A DNA stretch of 34,360 nucleotides from positions 1,021,948 to 1,056,307 of the forward strand of contig NZ_JH636436.1 of NCBI RefSeq assembly GCF_000255655.1, given 5' to 3'. Positions 25,521 to 34,057 of this stretch are shown in pieces (position 1 is the stretch's first letter; each line of letters begins with the position of its first letter). This stretch comes from Schlesneria paludicola DSM 18645. Its GTDB lineage: Bacteria; Planctomycetota; Planctomycetia; Planctomycetales; Planctomycetaceae. The notes under the pieces were generated by a model, which did no database searches, was not told where the DNA came from, and saw only the letters and a program-made list of their open reading frames with translations. The translations under genes were made by a program, and so were the position numbers.

Positions 25521-26771
25521 ATGATTTCGTTTGGGCTCGTCGCTGCGATCATCCTGACCGGGTTGGCGGTACTCGCTGTCTGGCAATTTCAACCCTGCTT
25601 GAAGGGCTTGCGGGGCGCACTCGCGGCGGACCAGGCCGCGTCACAGGATTACTCGCCTGCCGCGCGCGTGATTCTTTGTTTACGCGGCGCAGATCCATTC
25701 CTGGATCGTTGCCTGCGAGGTTTGGTCAATCAGGACTATCCCGAATACAAGGTTTTGATTGTCGTCGATTCACCGACCGATAGCGCGGTTCCGCAGGTTG
25801 AAAGTCTACTGCGTGAGTATGGTGCGGATTGTGCCGAGATGATTGTCCGCGACCGGATTTTGCCGAGGTGTTCGCGTCGCGCGAGCAGTCTGTTTTGTGG
25901 CTTAAATCAGGTGCCAACCGAAGTGCAGGTGGTTGTCATGTGTGACGCGGATGCGATCCCGCATCGCACATGGTTACGCGAATTGGTGACGCCGCTTGCC
26001 GAACCGTTGACAGTGGCGACATCCGGAAATCGGTGGTATGCGCCCCTGTCGCTCACGATGGGTGGCCTGTGCCGCTACTACTGGAATGCCCTTGCGTTTC
26101 GTGCCATGCATCAATATCAGATTCCCTGGTGCGGCAGTCTGGCGATGCGAGGCGATCTGTTTCGAGATCCGCAGTTTCTCGATTGCTTGCAACATGCGTT
26201 CAGTGAAGACACCGCACTGGCCGGGTATCTGATGAATAAAGCACAACAGGCGAAACCAATCGTGTCGCTGATCGTGCTGAACGAAGAGACCATCGGTCTA
26301 AAAAACTTTTGGGGGTTTCTCGTCCGCCAGATGTTGGCGGCACGTCTGAATCACCCTCATTGGCCGACAATCTTCGTTGAGGCGATGGCGATCTTGGTGG
26401 TGATGTGGATTTTACTTCCCTTGTCGATCATGGAAGGGACTTCGAGCCTCGCCTGGTGGTGTGCCGGGGCGGTGATCTACGATGGGATTGTCCTCGCGAC
26501 GATTGGTCACTTTGAATGGCTTGTGCGTCGTCATCTCTGGCAATCGCGGGATCAGCGAGTATCCCCGATTGACTGGAAGCGATTCTGTCTGGCGCCGATC
26601 GGGCTGAGTTTAACAGGATTCATTTATCCACTTGCGGTGCTGTCGGCTGTTTCAGCCACTCGTCACGAATGGCGAGGTATCGTCTATCGAATTGAACGGC
26701 GAGGAGTTTCGACGTTGTATGAGCGTGAGGCATTCAATTCGCTGCCAGCAAATCAATTCGAATCGGTCTGA
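25521..26771 (+). CDS. membrane glycosyltransferase, family 2 (GT2/GT21-like)
   Basis: 416 residues from ATG 25521, chosen because the N-terminal helix MISFGLVAAIILTGLAVLAV begins there. The GT-A domain follows: ARVILCLRGADPFLDRCLRG, VLIVVDSPTDSAVPQVESLL, the metal/nucleotide-binding CDADAIPHRTW (Asp142-x-Asp144) and the SEDTALAG acidic motif near Glu229-Asp230. KNFWGFLVRQMLAARL stands where the Q-x-x-R-W motif is expected, so that motif is degenerate. Three C-terminal hydrophobic segments (about 286-303, 311-330, 356-378) anchor it. The layout resembles ceramide glucosyltransferase-like GT21 enzymes, but donor and acceptor are unknown. There is no operon partner. Confidence 0.85.
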   Translation: MISFGLVAAIILTGLAVLAVWQFQPCLKGLRGALAADQAASQDYSPAARVILCLRGADPFLDRCLRGLVNQDYPEYKVLIVVDSPTDSAVPQVESLLREYGADCAEMIVRDRILPRCSRRASSLFCGLNQVPTEVQVVVMCDADAIPHRTWLRELVTPLAEPLTVATSGNRWYAPLSLTMGGLCRYYWNALAFRAMHQYQIPWCGSLAMRGDLFRDPQFLDCLQHAFSEDTALAGYLMNKAQQAKPIVSLIVLNEETIGLKNFWGFLVRQMLAARLNHPHWPTIFVEAMAILVVMWILLPLSIMEGTSSLAWWCAGAVIYDGIVLATIGHFEWLVRRHLWQSRDQRVSPIDWKRFCLAPIGLSLTGFIYPLAVLSAVSATRHEWRGIVYRIERRGVSTLYEREAFNSLPANQFESV

Positions 26772-26879
26772 TCCTCTCGAGTCCAGAAATGCCGTTATAG
26801 GCAGTCGTTCCCGTCCGAATACGTGTGCAACCTCGTAGCGACAAGCGATTGGGGGCGGTCCGAAACGCGAGCACCATGA

Positions 26880-29800
26880 CTATCGCGGGATGCGACCAAA
26901 TCGCGGCGGATCGTTTGGTTCGTCGTCGGTAATTCCGTGCTTTTTCAACTTGCTGAAGTACGTGCTCCGCGGCAGGCCCAGGCGTTTTGCGGCCTTGGTT
27001 TTGTTGCCTCCGCACTGGTGCAGCGCATCGAGCAACAGTTGTCGCTCGGCATCAGGGTCGTCGTCGTTCCAGACGGTGACCGGGACAGCATCAAGGTCGT
27101 TAAGGCGGCGGAACGGCTCTTGTCGATGGCTAGGTTGCAACGATCCTGTCGCGTTCTGAATGTCGAAGGGCAGGTCGGTCAGTTCGACGGTGTCGCTTTC
27201 GGCGAGCACGACGGCGCGTTCAATGACGTTCTGCAGTTCACGAACATTGCCGGGCCAGGAATACCGCATCAAGGCATTCAAGGCTTCGTCATCGAACCGC
27301 GCGATGCGTTTGCCATCGCGCGTCGACGCCGATTTGAGGAAGGAAACGGAGAGGTCCAGGATGTCTTCGGGGCGTTCACGCAGCGGCGGCAGTACCACGC
27401 TGATGACATTCAATCGATAGTAAAGGTCTTCACGAAATTTGCCTTCGGCGATCAACCGTTCCAGGTTCTGGTGAGTGGCGGCGATGAGACGGACATCGAC
27501 TTGAATCGTATGCGAACCCCCGACGGGCTCGAATTCTCGCTGCTGTAGGACGCGTAGCAGCTTGACCTGTGTTTCGGCCGAGATGTCACCGATTTCGTCG
27601 AGGAACAACGTTCCGCCGTGTGCCAGTTCGAATCGCCCCTGTTTATCGCTGTGGGCACCGGTGAATGAGCCTTTCACATGGCCGAACAGTTCACTTTCCA
27701 GCAGGCCCGATGACAGTGCGGCGCAGTGGACGCTGACCAGTGGGCCATTGCGCCGCGGGCTGTTTTCATGGATCGCCTTGGCGAGAAGTTCCTTGCCGGT
27801 GCCGCTTTCACCCCGAACAAGAACGCTCGATTCGCTGGGCGCGACTTTCCGTACCATATCCAGAACGCGACTGATTGCCGAACCGCGTCCGATGATCGCC
27901 TCCCGACGAAATTCAACGACCGGAATCGAAGGCGTGTCGACGCGATTGGTGGTCAGTTCTGCCTGCAGCATGGCAATCTGTTGCCGTTGCTGTGAGATCT
28001 GATCGACCTTCGATCGCAGTTCTTCGTTCAGGTGCTTCAGATTCTGGTGCACATTCGCGCTGTGCAGTGCGATCCCCGTAATCTGTCCGAGAGCCGTCAA
28101 GAATGTCAGATCCTCGGCCGAATACATCAGTCCGCTTTGCTTGCCGCCCAGAACGACGACACCGGTGATTTCACCATTGGTCTCCAAGGCGTGGATCAAA
28201 TCCCCCTTCACCTGGCGCAGCAGGCTTTGGATGGGGGTCAGGCTGTCGCGCGAGCCCGATGTCACGCGTTGCAGAGTTGGGTCGCTTTGAAGGGCCTCAC
28301 AGAACTCATCCGGTGCGGTAAACTGCAATGGCATTCCTGCCGAATCGCCGGTGGCACCCGCCAATCGGAAGTTCGTTGATCGGGCATCACGCAGATAGAT
28401 GGCGGCGAGTTCCGGTTGCAACACATCCTGGCACGACGACAGCATGCGTTCGGTCAGAAAATCGACGTCGGCAAGTCGCCCGACGGCCTGATTCATGCGT
28501 TGCAGGGTCTTGTCCAGGCGGTATTTTTCGCGAAAGAATCGCCGGTCGACAAACATCTGCCAAGAGTCGCGAAGCCAGATCAGCAAGATCACGGCCAGCA
28601 TCATGATGCCGGCGATGACCCACGTCTGTTGTTCCAACGCGTGAGGCTTGCGAACGGCGAGCGTTCCGGATGCGATCAGGAACGCAACCGTCCCCGTGGC
28701 GCCGTAGCTCAGGACGTAGTACGACATCCCGCGATTCACGATCTGGTCGACTAGCATCAACTTGTAGCGGACGATCCCGACTGCATAAGCGACCATGAAA
28801 ACCAGACTCGCCAAGAACATCGGCCAACGTCCGCCACCCAGGACGAAGTTCTCTCGATCGAAGAAGGCGAGATACATCGAGTAGCCGATAAAGACCGACG
28901 CGGCGCAGCCGGCGCGCAGAATCCACCGAACCTGATTTCGCTCAATCGGATTTCGAGTCGTCAGCCAGCTGTGGGTGAGGGCGACAAGTGCCACGACGAA
29001 ATAAAGGGCGGCCAGACAGATGTACGAGTAAATCCCTGCTCGCAGCCACGTCAGGAGTGCTAATTTGACGTCGGCGTTATTGCCGCTGCTTTCCATCAGC
29101 AGCCAAAGAAATCCATCCACGATGAAGAAGGCGACAATGGTCATGACGGGGATCGCGTAGATCGCGGCGATCACCGAACGTGGCCAGAGCGTCAACGGTG
29201 GTTTCGGGCGCGGATAGACCAGGAAAAAGTGCAGAATCACCGCAGGCAAAAGCACTCCGCAGATGACGAAGGGCAAGTTCAACCAGAAGTTGCTGCCCAG
29301 GGTCCACCAGTGAAAACCTCCGACAAACGCCGCCAGCGTCACGGTGCACATCGCGAAGAATAGTCGGGCGGCATCGTCAAAGGGACGGTTCCAGAATGCC
29401 ACCGCGCTGACGGAGAAAATCAGCAGTTCCAACAGGAACCAGACCAGAGTCAAGCTGACTTCGCGAATCGGAACGGACTGGACTTTCACATCCGTTTTCT
29501 GAATCTGCCCCGTCGATTTCTGCAGAAACTCAATGGGAACATGTCCCGGCGATTCAAATCCATTCAGACTCCAGCGTTCGACCCCCAGGTCGTAGTCACC
29601 ACTTCGCAGTGCGGATTCCTCACGCATGAAGTCGAGCGACGTGTTGATCGGATGCCCTTTGATCGACAAAAGCACATCGTGTGCAACGGGGGTCGGCTTT
29701 CCACCCCGCACCATCAACCCCGTGGTTTGCTCGATCACAATCCCGGTCTTATTTTCGGGGACGTTGACGAGCAGGAATCGCATCCGCAGGTCAGGAGCCG

Positions 29801-29894
29801 TCACCACGAAAACCATTGCCAGAACGCAATAGCCTACGATCATGCCCGCAAGGCTCGCGAGGATCCACCGAATTGCCAAGCTTACCTGTTCCAT
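26880..29894 (-). CDS. membrane-bound sigma-54 activator (PDZ-like, multi-TM, GAF, AAA+, Fis HTH)
   Basis: About 1004 residues from ATG 29894. A GTG at 29981 in the same frame would add 29 residues, but three short repeats there are out of phase with each other and look non-coding. Order: TM helix about 8-31; extracytoplasmic PDZ-like domain 32-145 (TGLMVRGGKPTPVAHDVLLS, IKGHPINTSLDF); multiple TM helices 147-445; GAF 480-620; coiled coil 620-660; AAA+ sigma-54 interaction domain 665-900 with Walker A GESGTGKE (695-702), Walker B LFLDEIGD and the sigma-54-contacting loop GSFTGA (742-747) in place of canonical GAFTGA; R-finger region FREDLYYRLNV; C-terminal Fis-type HTH (NKTKAAKRLGLPRSTYFSKL). 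It senses a signal in the envelope or membrane and opens sigma-54 promoters. A near-consensus sigma-54 promoter lies 180 bases upstream, divergent. Confidence 0.92.
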   Translation of the reverse strand: MEQVSLAIRWILASLAGMIVGYCVLAMVFVVTAPDLRMRFLLVNVPENKTGIVIEQTTGLMVRGGKPTPVAHDVLLSIKGHPINTSLDFMREESALRSGDYDLGVERWSLNGFESPGHVPIEFLQKSTGQIQKTDVKVQSVPIREVSLTLVWFLLELLIFSVSAVAFWNRPFDDAARLFFAMCTVTLAAFVGGFHWWTLGSNFWLNLPFVICGVLLPAVILHFFLVYPRPKPPLTLWPRSVIAAIYAIPVMTIVAFFIVDGFLWLLMESSGNNADVKLALLTWLRAGIYSYICLAALYFVVALVALTHSWLTTRNPIERNQVRWILRAGCAASVFIGYSMYLAFFDRENFVLGGGRWPMFLASLVFMVAYAVGIVRYKLMLVDQIVNRGMSYYVLSYGATGTVAFLIASGTLAVRKPHALEQQTWVIAGIMMLAVILLIWLRDSWQMFVDRRFFREKYRLDKTLQRMNQAVGRLADVDFLTERMLSSCQDVLQPELAAIYLRDARSTNFRLAGATGDSAGMPLQFTAPDEFCEALQSDPTLQRVTSGSRDSLTPIQSLLRQVKGDLIHALETNGEITGVVVLGGKQSGLMYSAEDLTFLTALGQITGIALHSANVHQNLKHLNEELRSKVDQISQQRQQIAMLQAELTTNRVDTPSIPVVEFRREAIIGRGSAISRVLDMVRKVAPSESSVLVRGESGTGKELLAKAIHENSPRRNGPLVSVHCAALSSGLLESELFGHVKGSFTGAHSDKQGRFELAHGGTLFLDEIGDISAETQVKLLRVLQQREFEPVGGSHTIQVDVRLIAATHQNLERLIAEGKFREDLYYRLNVISVVLPPLRERPEDILDLSVSFLKSASTRDGKRIARFDDEALNALMRYSWPGNVRELQNVIERAVVLAESDTVELTDLPFDIQNATGSLQPSHRQEPFRRLNDLDAVPVTVWNDDDPDAERQLLLDALHQCGGNKTKAAKRLGLPRSTYFSKLKKHGITDDEPNDPPRFGRIPR

Positions 29895-29911
29895 TGATCG
29901 TCCGATCTCGA

Positions 29912-29978
29912 TTTCGGCGCCGAACTTTTGCGTTTCGGCGCCGTCGTGACGTTTTTCCGGTTTCGGCGCGCGCCGAAA
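29912..29978. promoter_or_regulatory. three TTTCGGCGC repeats upstream of the activator gene
   Basis: TTTCGGCGCC occurs at 29912-29921 and 29933-29942, and the palindrome TTTCGGCG-CG-CGCCGAAA at 29961-29978. The starts are 21 and 28 bases apart. 28 is not a multiple of three, so the similarity is not due to a repeated peptide. This is a candidate operator of the activator gene if translation begins at 29894. Confidence 0.35.
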
Positions 29979-30071
29979 CACGCGTCGTCTCGAATGTCAT
30001 GATTGCGTCGGCGCTCAGTAAATACAATGGTTTTCTGAGATTGTCCGAGAAATTCAAGCGCCGAATTCCGT

Positions 30072-30088
30072 TTGGCACGGCGAATGCG
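30072..30088 (+). promoter_or_regulatory. sigma-54 (-24/-12) promoter
   Basis: TTGGCACGGCGAATGCG matches the -24/-12 consensus YTGGCACGrNNNTTGCW at 15 of 17 positions, with GG (30074-30075) and GC (30086-30087) exactly 10 bases apart. The mismatches are A for T before TGC and G for W at the end. Transcription would run rightward from about 30099. I checked the other TGGCAC strings on both strands by eye and found none with GC at the right spacing. Confidence 0.6.
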
Positions 30089-30098
30089 AAGTATAAAT

Positions 30099-30405
30099 CT
30101 CGTCTTCGACACATTTCGAAGGCACTGATCTTTCCCAGCCCGAACCCCCAGTGAACAAGTCTGATTTTGTTTGTGAACTGCATGGCTTCCACTTTGAGCA
30201 GTCTCTGACCCACTCTGCTCCCGGTTCCCACTCGCCAGTACACCCAACGCAAGCTTAGTCAGTGTTCTCTGGGGGTTCTTTTTGATTCACGGAGTAGGAG
30301 CAGGAGGCCGTCGCCCTCAAGGATGGGGGCGGTTTTCCGTCCACAACTCGAATCGTTACGAAAACGAGCAACCTGCGCTTCGGCGCGAGTTGCTCGTTTT
30401 TTCGT
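30099..30405 (+). ncRNA. candidate sigma-54-dependent small RNA or leader
   Basis: From the predicted start of the sigma-54 promoter to the intrinsic terminator is about 300 bases with no credible coding frame. An ATG at 30182 stops after 8 codons, and a GTG at 30151 gives 35 codons without a ribosome binding site. Within it, 30291-30308 holds GGAGTAGGAGCAGGAGG, a run of GGA motifs of the kind bound by CsrA. The alternative is a long 5' leader of the 837-aa gene at 30625, with the terminator acting as an attenuator. Confidence 0.35.
30361..30403 (+). terminator. strong intrinsic terminator
   Basis: AAAACGAGCAAC (30361-30372) pairs with GTTGCTCGTTTT (30389-30400). An inner GCGC-TTCG-GCGC has a stable TTCG tetraloop. 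The stem runs into TTTTTTCGTTTC. In the other direction the outer strand also gives TTTT, so weak bidirectional function is possible. The nearest plus-strand gene upstream is more than 3.5 kb away, so the terminator points to an unannotated transcript. Confidence 0.8.
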
Positions 30406-30624
30406 TTCTAGCTGTTGCTCGGGTGTCAGGTGCCGCTCTGGTATGAAGTCGCGCCGTTTCCGATCGTGGAATGCCTTCTCGGGTTGACAGACTCGGTCTT
30501 GAAGACCGAAGGGGCGTCGGGGGGTTCGAATTCACCGTCTGATTTCTCTATGATCGACGTGTCCAAGTGAGCTTGAACATCGGCCTCATATTTCGGTGCG
30601 TTCTGTCTTCAGAGGTGGCAATTT

Positions 30625-33138
30625 ATGGCGTTATCTGGTTTTCCGTATCGTGTGCGGCGCGTGATTCAAGGCGCGATCGTGAAGTCGATTGCGCAAGTGG
30701 CGCTTGTCTGCGGTCTCTTCGCGTCGGCTTACCCGGGTTCGGTCGGGTCTGCGGCGGAAGGATCGGCGATGGTCGATCTGACGCAGGCCGTCGTGGTGGC
30801 TCCTGATGACCTTTCCCCGCGCGAGAAGAAAGCGGTGATGATGCTGGTCGAGGAGGTTCGTAAGCGTTCGATGGTTCACTGGACGCGCGTGTCAGCCATC
30901 CCGAAGTCAGTGGATGGGCCTTTGATCGTCGTCGGGCCGCAAGCGAAGGTCCGGTCACTTTTGGCGGGGAAGGGGATTGCTGCTCCCGCAGCCGCAGAGA
31001 CGACTCGCCCCGAAGGGTATCAGATCGCCATGACCGCAAAGGGGGCGATTGTGGCTGTTCTCGGGAATGATGAGCGGGGTGTGTTGTTCGGCGTGGGACG
31101 GTTGCTGCGGGAATTGCGGCTGACGCGTGGTAAGGCCGAGCTTCCCGCTGGATTTAATGAAGTCTCTGCACCCGAATCGTCGCTCCGCGGGCATCAGCTT
31201 GGTTATCGCCAGAAGACGAATTCGTATGACGCCTGGGATCTTGCGCAATGGGAACAGTATTACCGCGATCTGGCTGTGTTTGGGACCAATGCGATTGAGC
31301 TGATTCCACCTCGGTCGGACGATGATGCCGATAGCCCGCTGTTTCCCGAAATGCCGCTGGACATGATGGTCGACATGTCGCGCGTGGCCGACGAATATGG
31401 CCTGGATGTCTGGGTCTGGTACCCCGCCATGGACAAGGACTATGCCGATCCCGCCACGGTCGAATTTGCACTTCGCGAGTGGGAGCAAGTTTACAAGCGT
31501 TTGCCGCGAATTGATGTCGTTTTCGTGCCGGGTGGCGACCCCGGGCATACACATCCGACACCCCTGATGGCCCTGTTGGAAAAGCAGGCGGCCTTGCTGC
31601 GGAAGTATCATCCGAAGGCTCAGATGTGGATGGCGCCCCAGGGGTTCAATAAGGACTGGGACGATGTCTTTTACGAATTCATGAAGACCGAACCCAAATG
31701 GCTCGACGGGATCGTGTTTGGCCCCCAGGTTCGGACTTCATTGGAAAACGTGCGGAAGCTGATTCCTGCGCGGTACCCGATCCGTGGCTATCCCGACATC
31801 ACGCACAGCATTAACTGCCAGCATCCGGTGCCCGAATGGGATGTGGCCTACGGAGTGACCGAAGCCCGCGAACCGATCAATCCGCGTCCGCTGAGCACTG
31901 CCGAGATCTTCCGCTATTATCAGCCCCACACGATCGGGTTCCTGACCTACTCCGAAGGCTGCAATGACGACGTCAATAAGTTCGTCTGGAGCGGGCTCGG
32001 CTGGAACAGCAAGACGCCGGTGGTCGAGATTCTGCGACAATACGGTCGTTACTTCATCGCCAGCCCGTTTGCAGAAGACTTTGCGGAAGGGTTGCTGTCG
32101 CTCGAACGCAACTGGGTGGGGCCGCTGCTCGCGAACGGTGGGGTCGAAACGACGCTGCAGAAGTTCCGAATGATGGAGCTTACAGGTGGTCCCAGACTGT
32201 TGTGGAACTGGCGATTCCAGCAGGCCCTGTATCGTGCTTACTATGATGCCTGGCTGCGTGATCGGCTCATCGCCGAGACAGCACAGCGCAGCGCCGCGGC
32301 GGATGTATTGCGCCGATCGGTTGGTGTCGGAGTCTTGCCGGCGAAATCACTGGTTGCTCTTCAAAATCCCACCACGTTGGTCTCGCTGAATCAGGCGGAA
32401 TCCATTCTTGATCAAGCGGATTTGCAGGTCGCGTCTCCTGCGCGCCGCAAGCGACTCGATGAATTGGCGGAAGCGTTGTTTCAGAGCACCCACATGCAGC
32501 TCAACAGCAAGCTTCATAAGGGTGAGCACGGTCGCGGGACGATGCACGATTCGATTGATTTTCCGCTCAATGACCGTCATTGGCTGAAGAATGAATTTGC
32601 GAAAATCCGCCGCCTTGAGAAGGAAGAAGAACGCCGCGCGGCGATTCTGGCCGTGCTGGATCGAACGGATCCGGGACCGGGTGGATTCTATGACGATTTG
32701 GGTGATCCGAATCGTCAGCCGCATCTTGTTCGCAGCTCTGTTCCGTTCGTGGAAAATCCCGATTTCCGCCGCTCGGCTTATACGAGCTTCGACTACAAGT
32801 CGGATCGTCCCCGCGAGTGGTGGACGAATGTGCTGAGCATGTACGACGCCTCGTTCGAGATGCAATACGACGGTCTTGATCCGAATGCCCGCTACAAAGT
32901 GCGCGTGGTCTACTCATCGGAACCAGCACGGAAGGTGAAAGTGCGACTGGATGCCGAGGGTGAGCAGGTGCACGACTACATGGTCAAACCGGACGAGATG
33001 CAGCCGCTCGATTTCGATATTCCCGCCAAGGCAACCGCCGACGGGAAGTTGACGATCCGTTGGACGCGCGAGCAGGGGTATGGCGGAAACGGACGCGGCT
33101 GTCAGGTCGCAGAGGTCTGGTTGCTGCGTAAGCCGTGA
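30625..33138 (+). CDS. secreted glycoside-hydrolase-like protein (GH67/GH20-type N-domain plus barrel)
   Basis: 837 residues. GAGGTG lies about 7 bases before ATG 30625. A long signal peptide (basic start, then VKSIAQVALVCGLFASAYPG, cleavage near SVGSAAEG) directs export. Residues 50-180 (VAPDDLSPREKKAVMMLVEE, LIVVGPQ, GYQIAMTAKGAIVAVLGNDE, GVLFGVGRLLRELR) match the small alpha/beta domain that precedes GH20, GH67 and GH84 catalytic barrels. The barrel region carries GTNAIELIPPRSDDDAD, YGLDVWVWYPAM, DVVFVPGGDPGHTHP and AQMWMAPQG. This resembles alpha-glucuronidase (GH67)-like proteins, but the catalytic acids are not assigned. A beta-sandwich-like C-terminal domain starts near residue 750 (YDASFEMQYDGLDPNARYKV). 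It likely acts on plant or algal glycans. Confidence 0.75.
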   Translation: MALSGFPYRVRRVIQGAIVKSIAQVALVCGLFASAYPGSVGSAAEGSAMVDLTQAVVVAPDDLSPREKKAVMMLVEEVRKRSMVHWTRVSAIPKSVDGPLIVVGPQAKVRSLLAGKGIAAPAAAETTRPEGYQIAMTAKGAIVAVLGNDERGVLFGVGRLLRELRLTRGKAELPAGFNEVSAPESSLRGHQLGYRQKTNSYDAWDLAQWEQYYRDLAVFGTNAIELIPPRSDDDADSPLFPEMPLDMMVDMSRVADEYGLDVWVWYPAMDKDYADPATVEFALREWEQVYKRLPRIDVVFVPGGDPGHTHPTPLMALLEKQAALLRKYHPKAQMWMAPQGFNKDWDDVFYEFMKTEPKWLDGIVFGPQVRTSLENVRKLIPARYPIRGYPDITHSINCQHPVPEWDVAYGVTEAREPINPRPLSTAEIFRYYQPHTIGFLTYSEGCNDDVNKFVWSGLGWNSKTPVVEILRQYGRYFIASPFAEDFAEGLLSLERNWVGPLLANGGVETTLQKFRMMELTGGPRLLWNWRFQQALYRAYYDAWLRDRLIAETAQRSAAADVLRRSVGVGVLPAKSLVALQNPTTLVSLNQAESILDQADLQVASPARRKRLDELAEALFQSTHMQLNSKLHKGEHGRGTMHDSIDFPLNDRHWLKNEFAKIRRLEKEEERRAAILAVLDRTDPGPGGFYDDLGDPNRQPHLVRSSVPFVENPDFRRSAYTSFDYKSDRPREWWTNVLSMYDASFEMQYDGLDPNARYKVRVVYSSEPARKVKVRLDAEGEQVHDYMVKPDEMQPLDFDIPAKATADGKLTIRWTREQGYGGNGRGCQVAEVWLLRKP

Positions 33139-33418
33139 CCATGATGGTTTGGGCGAGCGGCAGCCAGTTTGAATTCGGGCTGGCTGCCGCTACGCGGGTG
33201 CGCCGCGGCCAGACCGGGGCTTCTGAATACCCTGTTTTTGCTTGTTTTCCTCTCGTTCCCAAGCTCCCGCTTGGGAACGCTCAGCGCCTCCTACACCCAG
33301 AAGTGTGCTCAAGCCGCCTTCCCGCTCAGCAGAAATCGAAATCGCGAGAGACGTTCCCAAGCGGGAGTTATGGGAACGAGTGGAGTTATGGGAACGAGGA
33401 GGCGAAGGGTAACGAGTC
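33139..33418. other. intergenic stretch holding family C palindromes
   Basis: 280 bases between two plus-strand genes. An unassigned stretch that echoes AGCCAGTTTGAATTCGGGCT (two GGCAGCC/GGCTGCC arms around 33157-33191, hairpin-like, possible terminator) is followed by the family C composite element at 33254-33398. Confidence 0.5.
33254..33398. repeat. family C composite element with 18-bp tandem duplication
   Basis: CGTTCCCAAGC-TCCC-GCTTGGGAACG (33254-33279, perfect) is followed by a 72-base spacer similar to the one at 19601-19678, then CGTTCCCAAGCGGGAGTTAT...GGGAACG (33352 on, imperfect). The unit GGAGTTATGGGAACGAG is duplicated in tandem (33364-33380 and 33382-33398). The element ends only 20 bases before the next start codon. 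Confidence 0.75.
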
Positions 33419-34057
33419 ATGACGAGTCCGCACCGATTTCAACACGTCGTGAAGTCCATCGACGAGCTGACGGAACTGATTGGTGTTCCGAGCGAACTGG
33501 CTCTGAAGAAGCAGTTGTCTGAGCTCGATGAACACATGAAGTCGTTCATCGCCAGGTCGCCGTTCCTGCTGATTGGCACTTTCGGCCGCGAAGGTGCGTG
33601 CGATGTTTCGCCGCGTGGTGATCCGCCGGGTTTGGTGAAGGTGTTGGACTCGAAGACGTTGGTGATCCCGGATCGCCGAGGAAATCGTCGCGTCGACAGC
33701 CTGCGGAACATCGTCGAAATCGGACGGATTGGCCTGTTGTTTCTGATTCCCGGCGTCGGTGAAACCTTGCGCGTCAACGGTCGGGCGACGCTGATTCGGG
33801 ATGAAGATGTTCTGGTCACGTTAGCGGCCGGGGGCACACCGCCGCTGCTGGGGATTGCGGTGGAAGTGGAAGAGTGCTTCCTGCAGTGTGCGAAGGCGAT
33901 TATCCGTTCGAAGCTGTGGAGTCACGAAGGTGGCCAACCTGATTCCACGCTACCCTCGTTCGCAGAGATTCTGCTCGACCAGGTCAAAATCGAGGGAGAA
34001 ACCGTCGAGTCCCTACGGCAGAGAATCGAGAATTCTTACAGAAATCAGTTGTACTAA
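33419..34057 (+). CDS. FMN-dependent PPOX-type flavoprotein (MSMEG_1061-like)
   Basis: 212 residues. ATG 33419 is preceded by AAGGG about 9 bases away. The core shows SFIARSPFLLIGTFGREGAC, DVSPRGDPPGLVKVLDSKTL, VIPDRRGNRRVDSLRNIVEI and LLFLIPGVGETLRVNGRATL, the order typical of the MSMEG_1061 subfamily of pyridoxamine 5'-phosphate oxidase-like split-barrel flavoproteins. Substrates in this subfamily are unknown; an F420/FMN-linked reductase or oxidase role is inferred. The C-terminal FLQCAKAIIRSKLWSHE carries the conserved late cysteine. It stands alone, and upstream DNA is a family C palindrome. Confidence 0.92.
   Translation: MTSPHRFQHVVKSIDELTELIGVPSELALKKQLSELDEHMKSFIARSPFLLIGTFGREGACDVSPRGDPPGLVKVLDSKTLVIPDRRGNRRVDSLRNIVEIGRIGLLFLIPGVGETLRVNGRATLIRDEDVLVTLAAGGTPPLLGIAVEVEECFLQCAKAIIRSKLWSHEGGQPDSTLPSFAEILLDQVKIEGETVESLRQRIENSYRNQLY

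Noticed and set aside
26890..28926. Plus-strand and alternate-phase frames of 80-200 codons within the sigma-54 activator gene
   Set aside because: They are shadows of a GC-rich long gene with unmistakable AAA+ and HTH motifs.
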